From contig JABWBO010000010.1 in the NCBI GenBank assembly GCA_013360465.1, positions 1 to 64,000 of the forward strand: a DNA stretch of 64,000 nt, written 5' to 3'. This DNA comes from Anaerolineae bacterium. Its GTDB lineage: Bacteria; Chloroflexota; Anaerolineae; Aggregatilineales; Phototrophicaceae. Of this stretch, positions 18,050 through 28,398 are shown piece by piece (the stretch's first letter is position 1; the number at the start of each line of letters is the position of its first letter). The position numbers were made by a program, and so were the translations under genes. Below the pieces are notes generated by a model. It was given only the letters and a program-made list of their open reading frames with translations. It did no database searches and was not told the DNA's origin.

Positions 18050-19603
18050 ATGGAAAACACGGGCTTTTCGCTGCTGACACTCGTCCTGTTTCTGCCGCTG
18101 GTTGGCTTCACCATTCTGCTGTTCATTCGTGAACAGCAGGAATCTGCCATCAAGTGGACGGCATTCGGGACGAGCCTTGTGACGTTTGTCGCATCGCTGC
18201 TCCTGTGGATCGGCTTCAACAACCAGGAAGCCGGTTTGCAGTTCGTGCAGCGTGGGGATTGGCTGCCAAGCTACGGCATCAGCTACTACGTCGGCATCGA
18301 CGGGCTGAGCCTGCTGATGGTCATTCTGACGACGTTCATCATGCCGATTGCCATCCTGTCCTCCTTCAACAGCCACATCTTCCACGAGCGCGGGCGGGTC
18401 AAGCTGTACTACCTGTTCATGCTGCTGCTCGAATGGGCGATGATCGGCGTGTTCGTGGCGCAGGACCTGGTGATCTTCTATATCTTCTGGGAAGTCACGC
18501 TGGTGCCGATGTATTTCCTGATCGGCATCTGGGGGGCGGAACGCCGCATCTACGCCGCCATCAAGTTCTTCCTCTACACGATGGCTGGCTCCATCCTGAT
18601 GCTGCTGGCGATTCTGTACGTCGGCATTCAGGCGGGGACATTCGCCGTGCCGGAAATCATCGCCGGCATTCAAAACGGCACGATCAGCTTCGCCTTCGAC
18701 GGTCTGTTCAGCACCCAGTCGTTCCTCTTCCTTGGGTTCTTCATCGCCTTCGCTATCAAAGTGCCGATCTGGCCCCTGCACAGCTGGCTGCCTGATGCTC
18801 ACGTGCAGGCGCCGACTGCCGGCTCGGTCATCCTGGCGGGCGTCCTGCTGAAGATGGGGACCTATGGTCTGGTGCGTTTCTGTCTGCCACTGTACCCGGA
18901 AGCGTCGGTCGCCTGGGCGCCGGTGATCGCGGTCCTGGCGGTGATCGGCATCATCTACGGTGCGTGGGTTAGCTATGCGCAGACCGATGTGAAGAAACTG
19001 GTCGCCTACTCGTCAGTGAGTCACCTCGGTTTCGTCGTGCTGGGCATCTTCGCCCTCAACGCGCAGGGCATCGAAGGCGGCATCCTGCAGATGGTCAATC
19101 ACGGCATCAGCACCGGCGGCTTGTTCCTGCTCGTCGGTATGCTCTACGAACGCCGTCATACCAAGGATATCGCAGCCTACGGCGGCATCTGGAAGGCGCT
19201 GCCGCTCTTCGGCGCGATCAGCCTGGTGGTCACGCTCAGCAGCATGGGGCTGCCGGGTCTGAACGGTTTCATCGGCGAGTTCACCATCCTGCTCGGCACG
19301 TTCGGCAGCGACGTTCTGGGCTTCTTCTATGCCATGTTCGCCACCATCGGCGTCATCCTGGCAGCGGTCTACATGCTCTACATGTTCCAGAAGGTCTATC
19401 TGGGCGAACTGGACAAGGAAGAGAACAAGAACCTTCCGCCGCTGATGTGGAACGAGATCGCCGTGTTGATCCCGATTTTGATCGCCATTTTCCTGATCGG
19501 CTTGCAGCCTGCGCCGTTCTTCGACACGATGAACGCCAGCGTCGGCGAATTGGTGGCGCATGTCGGTCAGTTCGTGACGACGGTTGCGCAGGCAGTGCCA
19601 TAA
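18050..19603 (+). CDS. nuoM: NADH-quinone oxidoreductase subunit M
   Basis: …FYIFWEVTLVPMYFLIGIWG…KVPIWPLHSWLPDAHVQAPTAGSVILAGVLLKMGTYG. Confidence 0.95.
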   Translation: MENTGFSLLTLVLFLPLVGFTILLFIREQQESAIKWTAFGTSLVTFVASLLLWIGFNNQEAGLQFVQRGDWLPSYGISYYVGIDGLSLLMVILTTFIMPIAILSSFNSHIFHERGRVKLYYLFMLLLEWAMIGVFVAQDLVIFYIFWEVTLVPMYFLIGIWGAERRIYAAIKFFLYTMAGSILMLLAILYVGIQAGTFAVPEIIAGIQNGTISFAFDGLFSTQSFLFLGFFIAFAIKVPIWPLHSWLPDAHVQAPTAGSVILAGVLLKMGTYGLVRFCLPLYPEASVAWAPVIAVLAVIGIIYGAWVSYAQTDVKKLVAYSSVSHLGFVVLGIFALNAQGIEGGILQMVNHGISTGGLFLLVGMLYERRHTKDIAAYGGIWKALPLFGAISLVVTLSSMGLPGLNGFIGEFTILLGTFGSDVLGFFYAMFATIGVILAAVYMLYMFQKVYLGELDKEENKNLPPLMWNEIAVLIPILIAIFLIGLQPAPFFDTMNASVGELVAHVGQFVTTVAQAVP

Positions 19604-19616
19604 AAAGGGCGCGCTG

Positions 19617-21125
19617 ATGTTCGAGGCTCCGAGCTTTTCTTCCCTCAATCTTGATGTTGCCCTCCCCGGCATTTTTCTGGCGGGGTGGGCGACGCTGTTG
19701 TTGATCGTCGATCTGTTCATCCCAAAAGAACGCCGCCGCCTGACGGTGTGGCTCGCCCTCGCCGGTATCGCGGTGACGTTCGTGCTGAACCTGGTGATGT
19801 ATAACCGTCACGAGGAAGCCTTCAAGGGGATGTTCATCGCCGATCCGTTCAGCGGTTTCCTCAACATCGTCATCCTGCTGACGGCGGTCATGGGAATCCT
19901 GCTGAGCGTCGATTATCTGCGACGTACAGGCATCGAGCGGGGCGAATTCTACTCGCTGATCCTGTTCACCACAGTCGGCATGATCTTCATGGCGGGCGCA
20001 AACGACCTGATCTCGATCTTCGTGGCGCTGGAACTGCTGAGCATCCCGCTCTATGTGCTGTCCGCCTTCCGTGCCCCCGATCTGAAATCTGAAGAGAGCG
20101 GTCTCAAGTACTTCATCATGGGCGCGTTCGCCAGCGCGTTCTTCGTCTTCGGGGCTGCGATGGTTTACGGCGCGACCGGGACGACGAACCTGCCGGAGAT
20201 TTTCAGCGCGCTCGGCGGACTGGGGCAGCCCGGCGGACCGTCGGTCTTCCTGATGATCCTGGGCGCCGGCTTGATCATCGTTGGTCTGGGCTTCAAAGTG
20301 GCGGCGGTTCCGTTCCACATGTGGACGCCGGATGTCTACGAAGGCGCGCCGACCCCGGTTACGGCGTTCATGAGCGTTGGCGCGAAAGCCGGCGGGTTCG
20401 CGGCGCTGCTGCGTATCATGATCGTTGGCTTGCCGATCCTGACGGTCAACGAGCAGGCGGCTGCGGCATGGCAGACGACGCTGTGGTTGATCGCCGCCGC
20501 GACGCTGATCCTGGGCAACATCGTCGCCATCTCGCAAAGCAACGTGAAGCGTATGCTGGCGTACTCGTCGATTGCGCACGCCGGTTACATCCTGATGGCG
20601 GTCGCCGCTGCCGGCACGCCGGGCATCGGCGATCAGGCGGCGCAGGCGGCGCTGGTCTATCTGCTGTCGTACATGTTCACCAACATGGGCGCGTTCGCCA
20701 TTGCGCTGTCTATCGAGAAAGATGACGGTTCGGGCACGAGCATCGACGACTTCAAGGGCTTGGGCAAGAGTCGCCCGCTGATGGCGGCGATGATGTCGGT
20801 GTTCATGCTCAGCTTGACCGGCATCCCACTGACCGCCGGTTTCATGGGCAAGTGGCTGGTCTTCCAGGCGGCGATTCAGGCGAACCTGATCCCGCTGGCG
20901 ATCATCGGCGTGCTGACCAGCGTGATGAGCGCCTTCTACTACGCGCGCATCATCATCAACATGTACTTTGGCGAGGGAGAAGGCGACAGCGCAGAAGGGG
21001 CGACCTCGTATGTCCGCTGGACGGTCTACATCGCCTTCGCTGGGACGGTGCTGCTCGGTGTTGCGCCTATGCTGGTGACCACCCTCACTGACCGCATTTC
21101 GCTTGCCGTCAGTATGCTTCCCTGA
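19617..21125 (+). CDS. nuoN: NADH-quinone oxidoreductase subunit N
   Basis: …LLSIPLYVLSAF…ESGLKYFIMGAFASAFFVFGAAMVYGATGTT…KVAAVPFHMWTPDVYEGAPTPVTAFMS. Confidence 0.95.
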   Translation: MFEAPSFSSLNLDVALPGIFLAGWATLLLIVDLFIPKERRRLTVWLALAGIAVTFVLNLVMYNRHEEAFKGMFIADPFSGFLNIVILLTAVMGILLSVDYLRRTGIERGEFYSLILFTTVGMIFMAGANDLISIFVALELLSIPLYVLSAFRAPDLKSEESGLKYFIMGAFASAFFVFGAAMVYGATGTTNLPEIFSALGGLGQPGGPSVFLMILGAGLIIVGLGFKVAAVPFHMWTPDVYEGAPTPVTAFMSVGAKAGGFAALLRIMIVGLPILTVNEQAAAAWQTTLWLIAAATLILGNIVAISQSNVKRMLAYSSIAHAGYILMAVAAAGTPGIGDQAAQAALVYLLSYMFTNMGAFAIALSIEKDDGSGTSIDDFKGLGKSRPLMAAMMSVFMLSLTGIPLTAGFMGKWLVFQAAIQANLIPLAIIGVLTSVMSAFYYARIIINMYFGEGEGDSAEGATSYVRWTVYIAFAGTVLLGVAPMLVTTLTDRISLAVSMLP

Positions 21126-21161
21126 AACAGCCGGCACTCGTCGCATGAAGCTTCACCCGAA

Positions 21162-21186
21162 GGGGCGCGCAGGCGCTCCTTTTTTT
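21162..21186 (+). terminator. Intrinsic terminator at end of nuo locus
   Basis: GGGGCGC-GCAG-GCGCTCC followed by T7. Confidence 0.7.
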
Positions 21187-21200
21187 ACCAAAGGAACGGC

Positions 21201-22136
21201 ATGACTCGCGATACGCGCCTGGGCATCCTCTACATCCTGATTGCTGTGACCGGCTACAGCTTCTTTGCCGTCTTCACCAAGACACTCCTGGGCGAGGGCA
21301 TGAAGCCGGTCGAAATCGGCGTATGGCGGTTCATCATCGCCAGCGCGCTGATGTGGATGATCCGCACTGGCGTGCGCCTGCGCCAGCGCCAATCGCTGGC
21401 ACTGCCGCGCCTGTCGCTCCGCGCGCTGCTGATCATGGGCGCGATGATGGCGGCGGCAGCGCTGGCGGGCTTCTATGGTCTGGAGCGCCTGCCCTCGGCG
21501 ACGTATCTGGTGCTGTTCTACACCTACCCGATGATGACTGCGCTGATCGAAGCCGTCATGGGCGAACGCCTGCCGCGCGCCGCCTGGGTGGCGCTGGTGC
21601 TGACGCTGATCGGTGTCGCCTTCGCTGCCCCGGATTTCAGCGAAGGGCTGCGCGGCGAAAATCTATCGGGCGTGATCATCGCCTTCGTCAACGCCCTGGT
21701 GATCGCCGTCTACTACATCGTGAGCAGCCGCAGCCTGAGGCATATCGACGATACAATCGGCTCGACGGCGATGATCCTGAGCGCCACGCTGGCGGCAGTG
21801 CTGGTCGTCGGGCTGGTGATGGGCATCGCCGCGCCGCCGACCCCGATCGCCTGGTTGGTGGTCACGCTGCTCGCTATCATCGGCACGGTGATCCCGGTTT
21901 TCATGCTGACCAACGGCATCCCCAAGCTGGGCGCAGCGCAGGCGGGCATCGTCGGGTCGATTGAGCCGATGCAGGCGTCGATCCTGGCGTGGATCTTCCT
22001 GGGTGAGGCGATGACCCTCAATCAGTGGATTGGCGGAGTGGTGATCGTCGCGGCGATCATCGTCCTGCAAGCGCCGACGATCCTTGCCCGCCGCCGGATG
22101 AACACGCTGATCTCTGTGCCGCCTACGCCCCCTTAG
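21201..22136 (+). CDS. EamA/DMT-family transporter
   Basis: ~10 TM, two EamA-like halves (ALLIMGAMMAAAALAGFYGLERLPSATYLVLFYTYPMMTALIEAVMGERL…). Confidence 0.85.
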   Translation: MTRDTRLGILYILIAVTGYSFFAVFTKTLLGEGMKPVEIGVWRFIIASALMWMIRTGVRLRQRQSLALPRLSLRALLIMGAMMAAAALAGFYGLERLPSATYLVLFYTYPMMTALIEAVMGERLPRAAWVALVLTLIGVAFAAPDFSEGLRGENLSGVIIAFVNALVIAVYYIVSSRSLRHIDDTIGSTAMILSATLAAVLVVGLVMGIAAPPTPIAWLVVTLLAIIGTVIPVFMLTNGIPKLGAAQAGIVGSIEPMQASILAWIFLGEAMTLNQWIGGVVIVAAIIVLQAPTILARRRMNTLISVPPTPP

Positions 22137-22185
22137 AATTGGGACGGGCGCGCCGCCGCCGGGTCGGGCACACTAAGCGGCAAGC

Positions 22186-22257
22186 TATGAGGAATGAGGG
22201 GCGAGGGATGAGGAAAACCTCGGTGTTGGGTGGCTTTTCTCATTCCTCATGTCTCGT
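22186..22257 (+). repeat. Imperfect inverted repeat (ATGAGGAATGAGG…/…CTCATTCCTCAT)
   Basis: Arms GAGGGATGAGGAAAA and TTTTCTCATTCCTCATGTCTCG. Confidence 0.5.
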
Positions 22258-22303
22258 TGCTCTGTGTGACCGGCTCAGGTGTAACGGGTGAGAGGGGGGC
22301 GCG

Positions 22304-22882
22304 GTGGAGAAACTTAAGCACGATCAGGTCTCAACGGAAATGCGCCGACGGCTGATCGCTAACCGTGAGGGGAAGCTGCATCCTGCGCAGTGGCGCGACC
22401 TGGCGACCGAACCGCTGGTCATGCTGCTGCTGCTGGCGGCTCCGGCGGCGGTCGTCCTGGGTCCGCGCCTCGCCGTCGTGTTTCGCGCCTGGTGGCTGTT
22501 TCTGCTGACCTTCGTGGTCGTCGCGGTCGTGCCGACGCTGCTGCGCGCCCGACGCTACGCTCGGACGCCGATCTTCTTCGCGCGGCTGTACGGGACAGGT
22601 GGATTTCAGCGCCGCTGGCTGTTCTGGCGCTCCCCACAGTTTCGCTCAGCGGATGACGTGACAGTTCGTTTTTCCCGTCAGCTTGCGCCGCAGCTGCCGA
22701 CCGAACCGGGGCAGGAATACCTGGTGTACTATCTCGATGAACCCTCCGGCAAGGCACTGTTGAGCTTCGCGCCCGCCGATCATCAGGATGCCGAGACCTG
22801 GCTGCCAACTCCGCGCTTCAAGACGCGGCAGGCGCGCCGCCGGGGCAGCGCGCCTGTGCCTGTCGAACGACGCCTTCGATAA
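22304..22882 (+). CDS. Hypothetical membrane protein (two predicted TM segments)
   Basis: GTG start; LVMLLLLAAPAAVVLG and WWLFLLTFVVVAVVPTLL hydrophobic segments. Confidence 0.6.
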   Translation: MEKLKHDQVSTEMRRRLIANREGKLHPAQWRDLATEPLVMLLLLAAPAAVVLGPRLAVVFRAWWLFLLTFVVVAVVPTLLRARRYARTPIFFARLYGTGGFQRRWLFWRSPQFRSADDVTVRFSRQLAPQLPTEPGQEYLVYYLDEPSGKALLSFAPADHQDAETWLPTPRFKTRQARRRGSAPVPVERRLR

Positions 22883-22906
22883 GCCATTTCCGGGAAAATT
22901 CAAAAT

Positions 22907-22990
22907 CCTCACCCCTGCTGCGCTTCGCTTAGCTTCCCCTCTCCGTGCAAGCTTCGCTTGCCTGCATGGAGAGGAGACCGAGGGGTGAGG
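22907..22990 (+). repeat. ~84-bp imperfect hairpin repeat (CCTCACCCCT … AGGGGTGAGG)
   Basis: Outer arms CCTCACCCCT/AGGGGTGAGG; inner CCCCTCTCC…GGAGAGG and GCAAGC-TTC-GCTTGC. Confidence 0.65.
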
Positions 22991-23019
22991 TGATTTGTGG
23001 CTAATCTTCGATTACTTTA

Positions 23020-23104
23020 GGCTGTTCCAGACAAAAGACGCGCCAGAACGGGCGGAGACGTAGCTCCGCCCCTACAACTGCTCGATTATTTTCTTGGAAC
23101 AGCC
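23020..23104 (+). repeat. 85-bp MITE-like element with perfect 10-bp terminal inverted repeats GGCTGTTCCA/TGGAACAGCC
   Basis: TIRs plus internal palindrome GGCGGAGACGTAGCTCCGCC. Confidence 0.65.
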
Positions 23105-23105
23105 G

Positions 23106-23205
23106 TAGAGCGTGTCTGCAAAGCCGGTTTTCACACAACCTCACCCCGGAAACCTGACGGTTTCCTGCCCCTCTCCAATTGGAGAGGGGCGGTTGAGCGC
23201 AGCGG
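23106..23205 (+). repeat. Dispersed repeat copy 1 (TAGAGCGTGTCTGCAAA…CCCCTCTCCAATTGG…GGTTGAGCGCAGCG)
   Basis: Closely matches the reverse complement of 59540-59650. Confidence 0.7.
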
Positions 23206-23211
23206 GGAAGA

Positions 23212-24090
23212 TCAGCCTTTGAGCGCCTGTTCCATGAGATCGCCGAGTTGAGTCGGGTTCTGCGCCACGACCGCGCCCGCTGCTTCCAGCGCCTTCATCT
23301 TGCCGGCTGCTGTGCCCTTGTTGCCGGTGACAATCGCCCCGGCATGACCCATCTTACGCCCCGCCGGAGCAGTGACGCCGGCGATGTAGGCGACGACCGG
23401 TTTGGTCATGTTCGCCTTGATGTAGTCGGCGGCTTCTTCTTCCTGTGTGCCGCCGATCTCGCCGATCATGATCACGCCCTTCGTCTCAGGATCGGCTTCG
23501 AACGCCTGCAGGCAGTCGATGAAGCTGGTTCCGGGGACCGGGTCGCCGCCGATGCCGACGACGGACGACTGCCCCAACCCTTTGCGGGTCAGTTCATAGG
23601 TCGATTGATAGGCGAGGGTTCCCGACCGGCTGACGATGCCGATGCTGCCCTCTTTGGCGACTTCCGGCGGGTTGAAGCCGATATTGCACTTGCCTGGGCT
23701 GATGATGCCTGCGCAGTTCGGTCCCAGCAGGCGGGTGTTCGGGAAGTCGCGCCTGAGCAGGTTGTAGACGCGCGCCTGATCGTGCATGGGGATGTGTTCC
23801 GTCACGCAGACGATGAAGCCTACGCCGCCTTCCGCCGCTTCCATGATGGCATCCGCCGCGAACGCCGACGGGACGATGATGAAGGTAGTATTGGCTCCCG
23901 CCTCGCGGACGGCATCTGCGACGCCGGCGTACACCGGAATGCCTTCGACATCTGTCCCGGCTTTCTTGGGATTCGTACCGGCGACGATCTGCGTGCCGTA
24001 GGCGCGGTTGCGCAGTCCGTAGAAACGTCCCTGCGATCCGGTCAGACCCTGGACGACGACTTTGGTGTTCTGGTCAACGAAGATCGCCAT
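23212..24090 (-). CDS. sucD: Succinyl-CoA ligase [ADP-forming] subunit alpha
   Basis: [45 protein letters not shown]…[11 protein letters not shown]. Confidence 0.95.
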   Translation of the reverse strand: MAIFVDQNTKVVVQGLTGSQGRFYGLRNRAYGTQIVAGTNPKKAGTDVEGIPVYAGVADAVREAGANTTFIIVPSAFAADAIMEAAEGGVGFIVCVTEHIPMHDQARVYNLLRRDFPNTRLLGPNCAGIISPGKCNIGFNPPEVAKEGSIGIVSRSGTLAYQSTYELTRKGLGQSSVVGIGGDPVPGTSFIDCLQAFEADPETKGVIMIGEIGGTQEEEAADYIKANMTKPVVAYIAGVTAPAGRKMGHAGAIVTGNKGTAAGKMKALEAAGAVVAQNPTQLGDLMEQALKG

Positions 24091-24093
24091 GCT

Positions 24094-25245
24094 TTACTTC
24101 CCCTCGGCGATAGCGACCGCACGGCGCGCGGCGGAGAGCATCGTCTCTTCGCTGATCACCTGGTCGGATTCATGCTGCTTGAGGATGGCGCGCCCTTCGA
24201 CAGCGCTGGTCCCGTCGATGCGGATGACCAGCGGGGCGCGCAGCTGAACATTGTTGATGCCTTCGACGATGCCGCGCGCGACTTCATCGCCGCGCGTGAT
24301 GCCGCCGAAGATGTTGATGAGGATGACCTTGAGGTTGGGGTCGGTGTTGATGACCGTCAGGGCGTTGGTGACCACCTCGGCGTTCGCGCCGCCGCCGATG
24401 TCCAGGAAGTTGGCGGCGCTGCCGCCCACCTGCTTCACCGTGTCGAGCGTACTCATCGCCAGACCCGCGCCATTGGCGATGATGCCGACAGAGCCATCCA
24501 GCCCGATGTACTGAAGCCCTTTTTCCTTCGCCAGCTTCTCACGTTCGTCGCCGGCGGCGACGGTCACGACGCCGAAAGCATCCCATTCAGGGTGGCGTCC
24601 GGCGGCGCTGTCGTCCAGGCTGACTTTGGCGTCCAGGGCATAGACGCGCCCATCTTTGGAGAGGATCATCGGGTTGATCTCGACCAGATCGGCGTCGCCA
24701 TCGGTGAAGGCGCGATAGAGCTTCTGCACCAATGTCACCGTCTGATCGACGGCGATGGGGTTCAGCCCCGCCGCCGCGACCCAGGCGTGAGCAGTCTCGG
24801 CGGTCAGTCCATCCACCGGGTTGATGTGGATGATCTGAATCGCGCCGGGGTCCTGCTCCGCCACCTGCTCGATGTCGATACCGCCCCTGGCGGAAAGCAT
24901 GCCGAGATACTGCTTGGCACTGCGGTCCAGGGTGAACGAGACGTAGTATTCCTCGGCGATGTCTGAGGCGCGTTCGACCCACACCATGTGGACGACATGC
25001 CCCTTGATGCTCATGCCCAGGATGTTGCCGCCATGGAAACGCGCTTCTTCCGCGTTATTGGCGATCTTGATGCCGCCCGCCTTGCCGCGACCGCCCACCT
25101 GCACCTGCGCCTTGATCACGACCGGATAGCCGATGGAATTCGCAAGGGTGACGACCTCATCCACTGTCCTGGCGATATCGCCGGTCGGGACTGAGATGTC
25201 GAAGCGGGCAAAGTACTGCTTGCCCTGATACTCAAATAGGTCCAA
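24094..25245 (-). CDS. sucC: Succinyl-CoA ligase [ADP-forming] subunit beta
   Basis: MDLFEYQGKQYFARFDI…VIKAQVQVGGRGKAGGIK…INIFGGITRGDEVARG. Confidence 0.95.
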   Translation of the reverse strand: MDLFEYQGKQYFARFDISVPTGDIARTVDEVVTLANSIGYPVVIKAQVQVGGRGKAGGIKIANNAEEARFHGGNILGMSIKGHVVHMVWVERASDIAEEYYVSFTLDRSAKQYLGMLSARGGIDIEQVAEQDPGAIQIIHINPVDGLTAETAHAWVAAAGLNPIAVDQTVTLVQKLYRAFTDGDADLVEINPMILSKDGRVYALDAKVSLDDSAAGRHPEWDAFGVVTVAAGDEREKLAKEKGLQYIGLDGSVGIIANGAGLAMSTLDTVKQVGGSAANFLDIGGGANAEVVTNALTVINTDPNLKVILINIFGGITRGDEVARGIVEGINNVQLRAPLVIRIDGTSAVEGRAILKQHESDQVISEETMLSAARRAVAIAEGK

Positions 25246-25407
25246 CGAACGCCTCCTTGTGCAAGAAACAGCCTGCTTTCACTTGATCGCCTGAATTATC
25301 CTCCATCGGTATGACGTTCGCAAAGACGCAAAGCGGGAATCATGCGCCGGCGGCGGGGCGATCACTTGCGGCTTGCACGGCTCCTGGTTGACCGTTAGGC
25401 TTGTGGC

Positions 25408-28170
25408 ATGATGCGCAGAAGCTCTTTTCTTTTCCTTGCAACCGCCATCCTCTTCGCCGCCGCCTGTCTCCGCCTGATCGGGCTGCCCACGTACCCGCCC
25501 GGACCTCACTACGACGAAGCGGTCAACCTGCTCGTCGTCCGCAGCGTCGTCTACGGCGGGGCGCGCTTCTTCCCCATGCTGGAAGCCTATCAGGGGCGCG
25601 AAGCGCTCTATTTCTACCTGAACGCTCCGATGGTCGCCTTCGTTCAGGACGGCATGTTCGCCTTGCACCTGACCAATGCCTTCGCCAATCTGATCACCAT
25701 CGCTGCCGCGATTGGCTTGGGGCGGGCGATGTTCCCCGGCAGGCGCGGCTGGCTGATCGGGCTGGTCACGGGACTGCTGATGGCGGTTTCGTTTCACCAG
25801 GTCTGGCTGGGGCGGCAGGCATTTCGGGCGGTGACGCTGCCCCTGATGCAGGCGCTGGCGCTGGCTTTCCTGTTTCGCGGGCTGCGCGCCCGGCGCGGTG
25901 CCGCATGGCTGATCGCCGCCGGAATCTTCGCCGGGGGAGCGCTGTATACCTACAATTCGTCGCGCCTGTTTCCGATGTGGCTGGGCGTTGCCCTGCTGAT
26001 CCTGGTTCTGGCGTCGCGCTTCGAACGGCGGACGCTGCTGCGTGTCCTTCTGTTCGGCGTGGTCATGACCCTGACCGCCGCGCCGATGATCGCCTACGCC
26101 TTTCAGCGCCCAGACGTATTTTTCGGACGCCTGAACGAAGTGACCCAGGTGGATCACGCGATCAGCCTGCTGGAGAGCGTGCTATTGCACGCGCAGATGT
26201 TCTTCATCCAGGGCGACCCGTACTACCGCTACAACAACCCCGGTCAGCCCTATTTCACGCCGCCGGAGGGAATCGCGCTGGTCGTCGGACTGGCGACGGC
26301 GTGCCTTACGCTGCTGCGGCGGCGCATCCGGCGGGTGGACCCGATCCGGGCAGCCGGGCTGACGCTGCTCATCCTGTCGCCGCTGATGGTCCTCCCCAGC
26401 GTGATCAGCGTCGGCGGACTGCCGCCCAGCCACATGCGCTCGCTCGGCATGGTCCCGCTGATCTTCGTCACGGCTGCTTTCGGCGTGGAGTGCATCGTGT
26501 CTCGACTGGATGCCGGCGGACAGCTGCGCGGCGCTCTTCCAGCAGGCTTGATCGCCGTCCTGCTGGTGGGCAGCCTCCTCACCGGCGTGGCGTATTTCGG
26601 GTGGGCGGCACGCGCCGATGTCTATTACGAGACCGACGCCGACCTGAGCGCGGCGGCGCGCTGGGCGGTTGATCAGCTTCAGCCGGGCGAACGGCTGTAT
26701 GTGGCGGCGCGCGACAAAGGACACCCTACTGTGATGATCGAACCCCTGCCGGAGATCGCCTGGCTGGGTACAGACAGCTTCTTTCTGTCCCCTGAAGGGC
26801 AGTCTGCGCTGTACCTGTTTCCTCGCAGTGCGCCGCCGCAGCCGGAGTGGCTGTCTCTGCTGGAACCCGGCAGGCTGGATGGTCTCCCCCTGGGACCGGA
26901 CGGTCGGACGGCATTCGAAGCGTTTCGACGGGTTGGCGTGGCGCAGGGCTTGCCGGAAGACACTCCGGCGAACGCCGTCCTGCGATTTGTCGAACTTGAC
27001 GCGCCGGCGATTCAGGCTGGGGCGGGCGGCTGGATCACGACCGCCTGGCAGGTCGCCGCGCCGCCAGAGGCAGGCGACTTCACGCCGCTGATTCAGATCG
27101 AGGACCGGCACGGTTCCGTGTACGCGCGCGGCGATGCCTATATGGCGGGGACGGACCGCTGGCGGCAGGGCGAGACGCTTTACCAGCAGATCTATGTCGA
27201 ACTACCTGCGCTGATGGCTCCGGACGAGTACCGGGTCCGGGCGGCATGGGTGGCGCGCTCCGCCGACCGCTATGCGACATACCTCAACCCCGACCGCTCT
27301 CTGGGCGGCATCTGGGCGGATATTGGCGTGGTCTCGGTGGAGAAGGCGCGCTCGACCGCTTCGCTGGATGATCTGCCGATGGAACACTCGACCCGGTTTC
27401 GGGTGAGTCCGTCGCTCGATCTGTTGGGGTTTGACGGCAGCCTGGGGGAAAGACGCCCCGGCGACTGGCTCGACCTGACGCTTTACTGGCGGAAACACGC
27501 CGATGGCGACGAGGCAGAGGTCATCCAAGCCGATCTGCTGCCTGCGGGCGACGCCGATACGGTAAGCCTGTGGTCCGGCGCGCCCGTCGATGATCGCTAC
27601 ACCAGCGATCAGTGGGAGATCGGCGAGATCGTCGCCGACCGGGTGCGCTGGCGGATTCCGCTTGACATGCTGCCCGGCGAGGCGCATCTCATCGTTCGGG
27701 CGCTGGGCGAGTCCGTCACAGACGAGGCCGTGCTGGGAACGCTCGCCATCGTGGATGTCCCGCGCCTGTTCGAGCCTCCGCCGTTTGAGACGCCTCTGAA
27801 CGTGATCTTTGACGGACAGATCGCGCTGCTCGGCGGGACACTCAGCGCAGACGCCGATCAATTCGCGCTGAACCTGGTATGGCGCGCCGAGCGCCAGATC
27901 GAGCGCGACTACAAGCGTTTCGCCCATCTGCTGGATGCAAATGGGACCATCCTGGCGCAGGTCGATCAGATGCCGCTGGCGAATACTTACCCGACCACGC
28001 TCTGGATGCCGGGAGAGGTGGTCGTGGAGACGCTGACCCTGCCGGCGCAGGATGGCGCGGCGCGCATCCGCCTGGGCTGGTATCTTCCAGAGACCGGCGC
28101 GCGGCTGCACCCTGCGGGCGAAGGGGCGATCATCGAGCCGGATTCGCTGCTGCTGGATGTGCCGCACTGA
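25408..28170 (+). CDS. Glycosyltransferase family 39-type multi-TM protein with C-terminal beta-rich modules
   Basis: LIGLPTYPPGPHYDEAVN… catalytic N-terminal loop, many TM helices, C-terminal …LTLYWRKHADG… / …LNLVWRAERQIERDYKRFAHLLDANGTILAQVDQMP…. Confidence 0.75.
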   Translation: MMRRSSFLFLATAILFAAACLRLIGLPTYPPGPHYDEAVNLLVVRSVVYGGARFFPMLEAYQGREALYFYLNAPMVAFVQDGMFALHLTNAFANLITIAAAIGLGRAMFPGRRGWLIGLVTGLLMAVSFHQVWLGRQAFRAVTLPLMQALALAFLFRGLRARRGAAWLIAAGIFAGGALYTYNSSRLFPMWLGVALLILVLASRFERRTLLRVLLFGVVMTLTAAPMIAYAFQRPDVFFGRLNEVTQVDHAISLLESVLLHAQMFFIQGDPYYRYNNPGQPYFTPPEGIALVVGLATACLTLLRRRIRRVDPIRAAGLTLLILSPLMVLPSVISVGGLPPSHMRSLGMVPLIFVTAAFGVECIVSRLDAGGQLRGALPAGLIAVLLVGSLLTGVAYFGWAARADVYYETDADLSAAARWAVDQLQPGERLYVAARDKGHPTVMIEPLPEIAWLGTDSFFLSPEGQSALYLFPRSAPPQPEWLSLLEPGRLDGLPLGPDGRTAFEAFRRVGVAQGLPEDTPANAVLRFVELDAPAIQAGAGGWITTAWQVAAPPEAGDFTPLIQIEDRHGSVYARGDAYMAGTDRWRQGETLYQQIYVELPALMAPDEYRVRAAWVARSADRYATYLNPDRSLGGIWADIGVVSVEKARSTASLDDLPMEHSTRFRVSPSLDLLGFDGSLGERRPGDWLDLTLYWRKHADGDEAEVIQADLLPAGDADTVSLWSGAPVDDRYTSDQWEIGEIVADRVRWRIPLDMLPGEAHLIVRALGESVTDEAVLGTLAIVDVPRLFEPPPFETPLNVIFDGQIALLGGTLSADADQFALNLVWRAERQIERDYKRFAHLLDANGTILAQVDQMPLANTYPTTLWMPGEVVVETLTLPAQDGAARIRLGWYLPETGARLHPAGEGAIIEPDSLLLDVPH

Positions 28171-28398
28171 AGCGGGGGATCGCACCTTTTCAACATGCCG
28201 GTCGAGCTGCCGGCTAACCCCTACACCTGATATCTCGTCGAGGCGAGCCGCCGGCTCGACTATATAAAGCGATTCGCGATCTCGCCCACCCGCTCCCGTT
28301 CACCGTGAAAGGCTGTGTTATACTTCAAAAAAAGACATATATGAAAGCGTTGGCTGCCTGTTAGTTGATGCGGGTGTGCCACAGGTTGAGTATGGTTT

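Noticed and set aside
17093-21146. Long antisense ORFs (569 aa and 597 aa) opposite nuoL-M-N
   Set aside because: Same shadow-ORF composition and no recognisable domain; real frames are nuo genes.
23248-24966. 572-aa + strand ORF opposite sucCD
   Set aside because: Asp/Ala/Arg-rich antisense shadow of well-recognised sucC/sucD.
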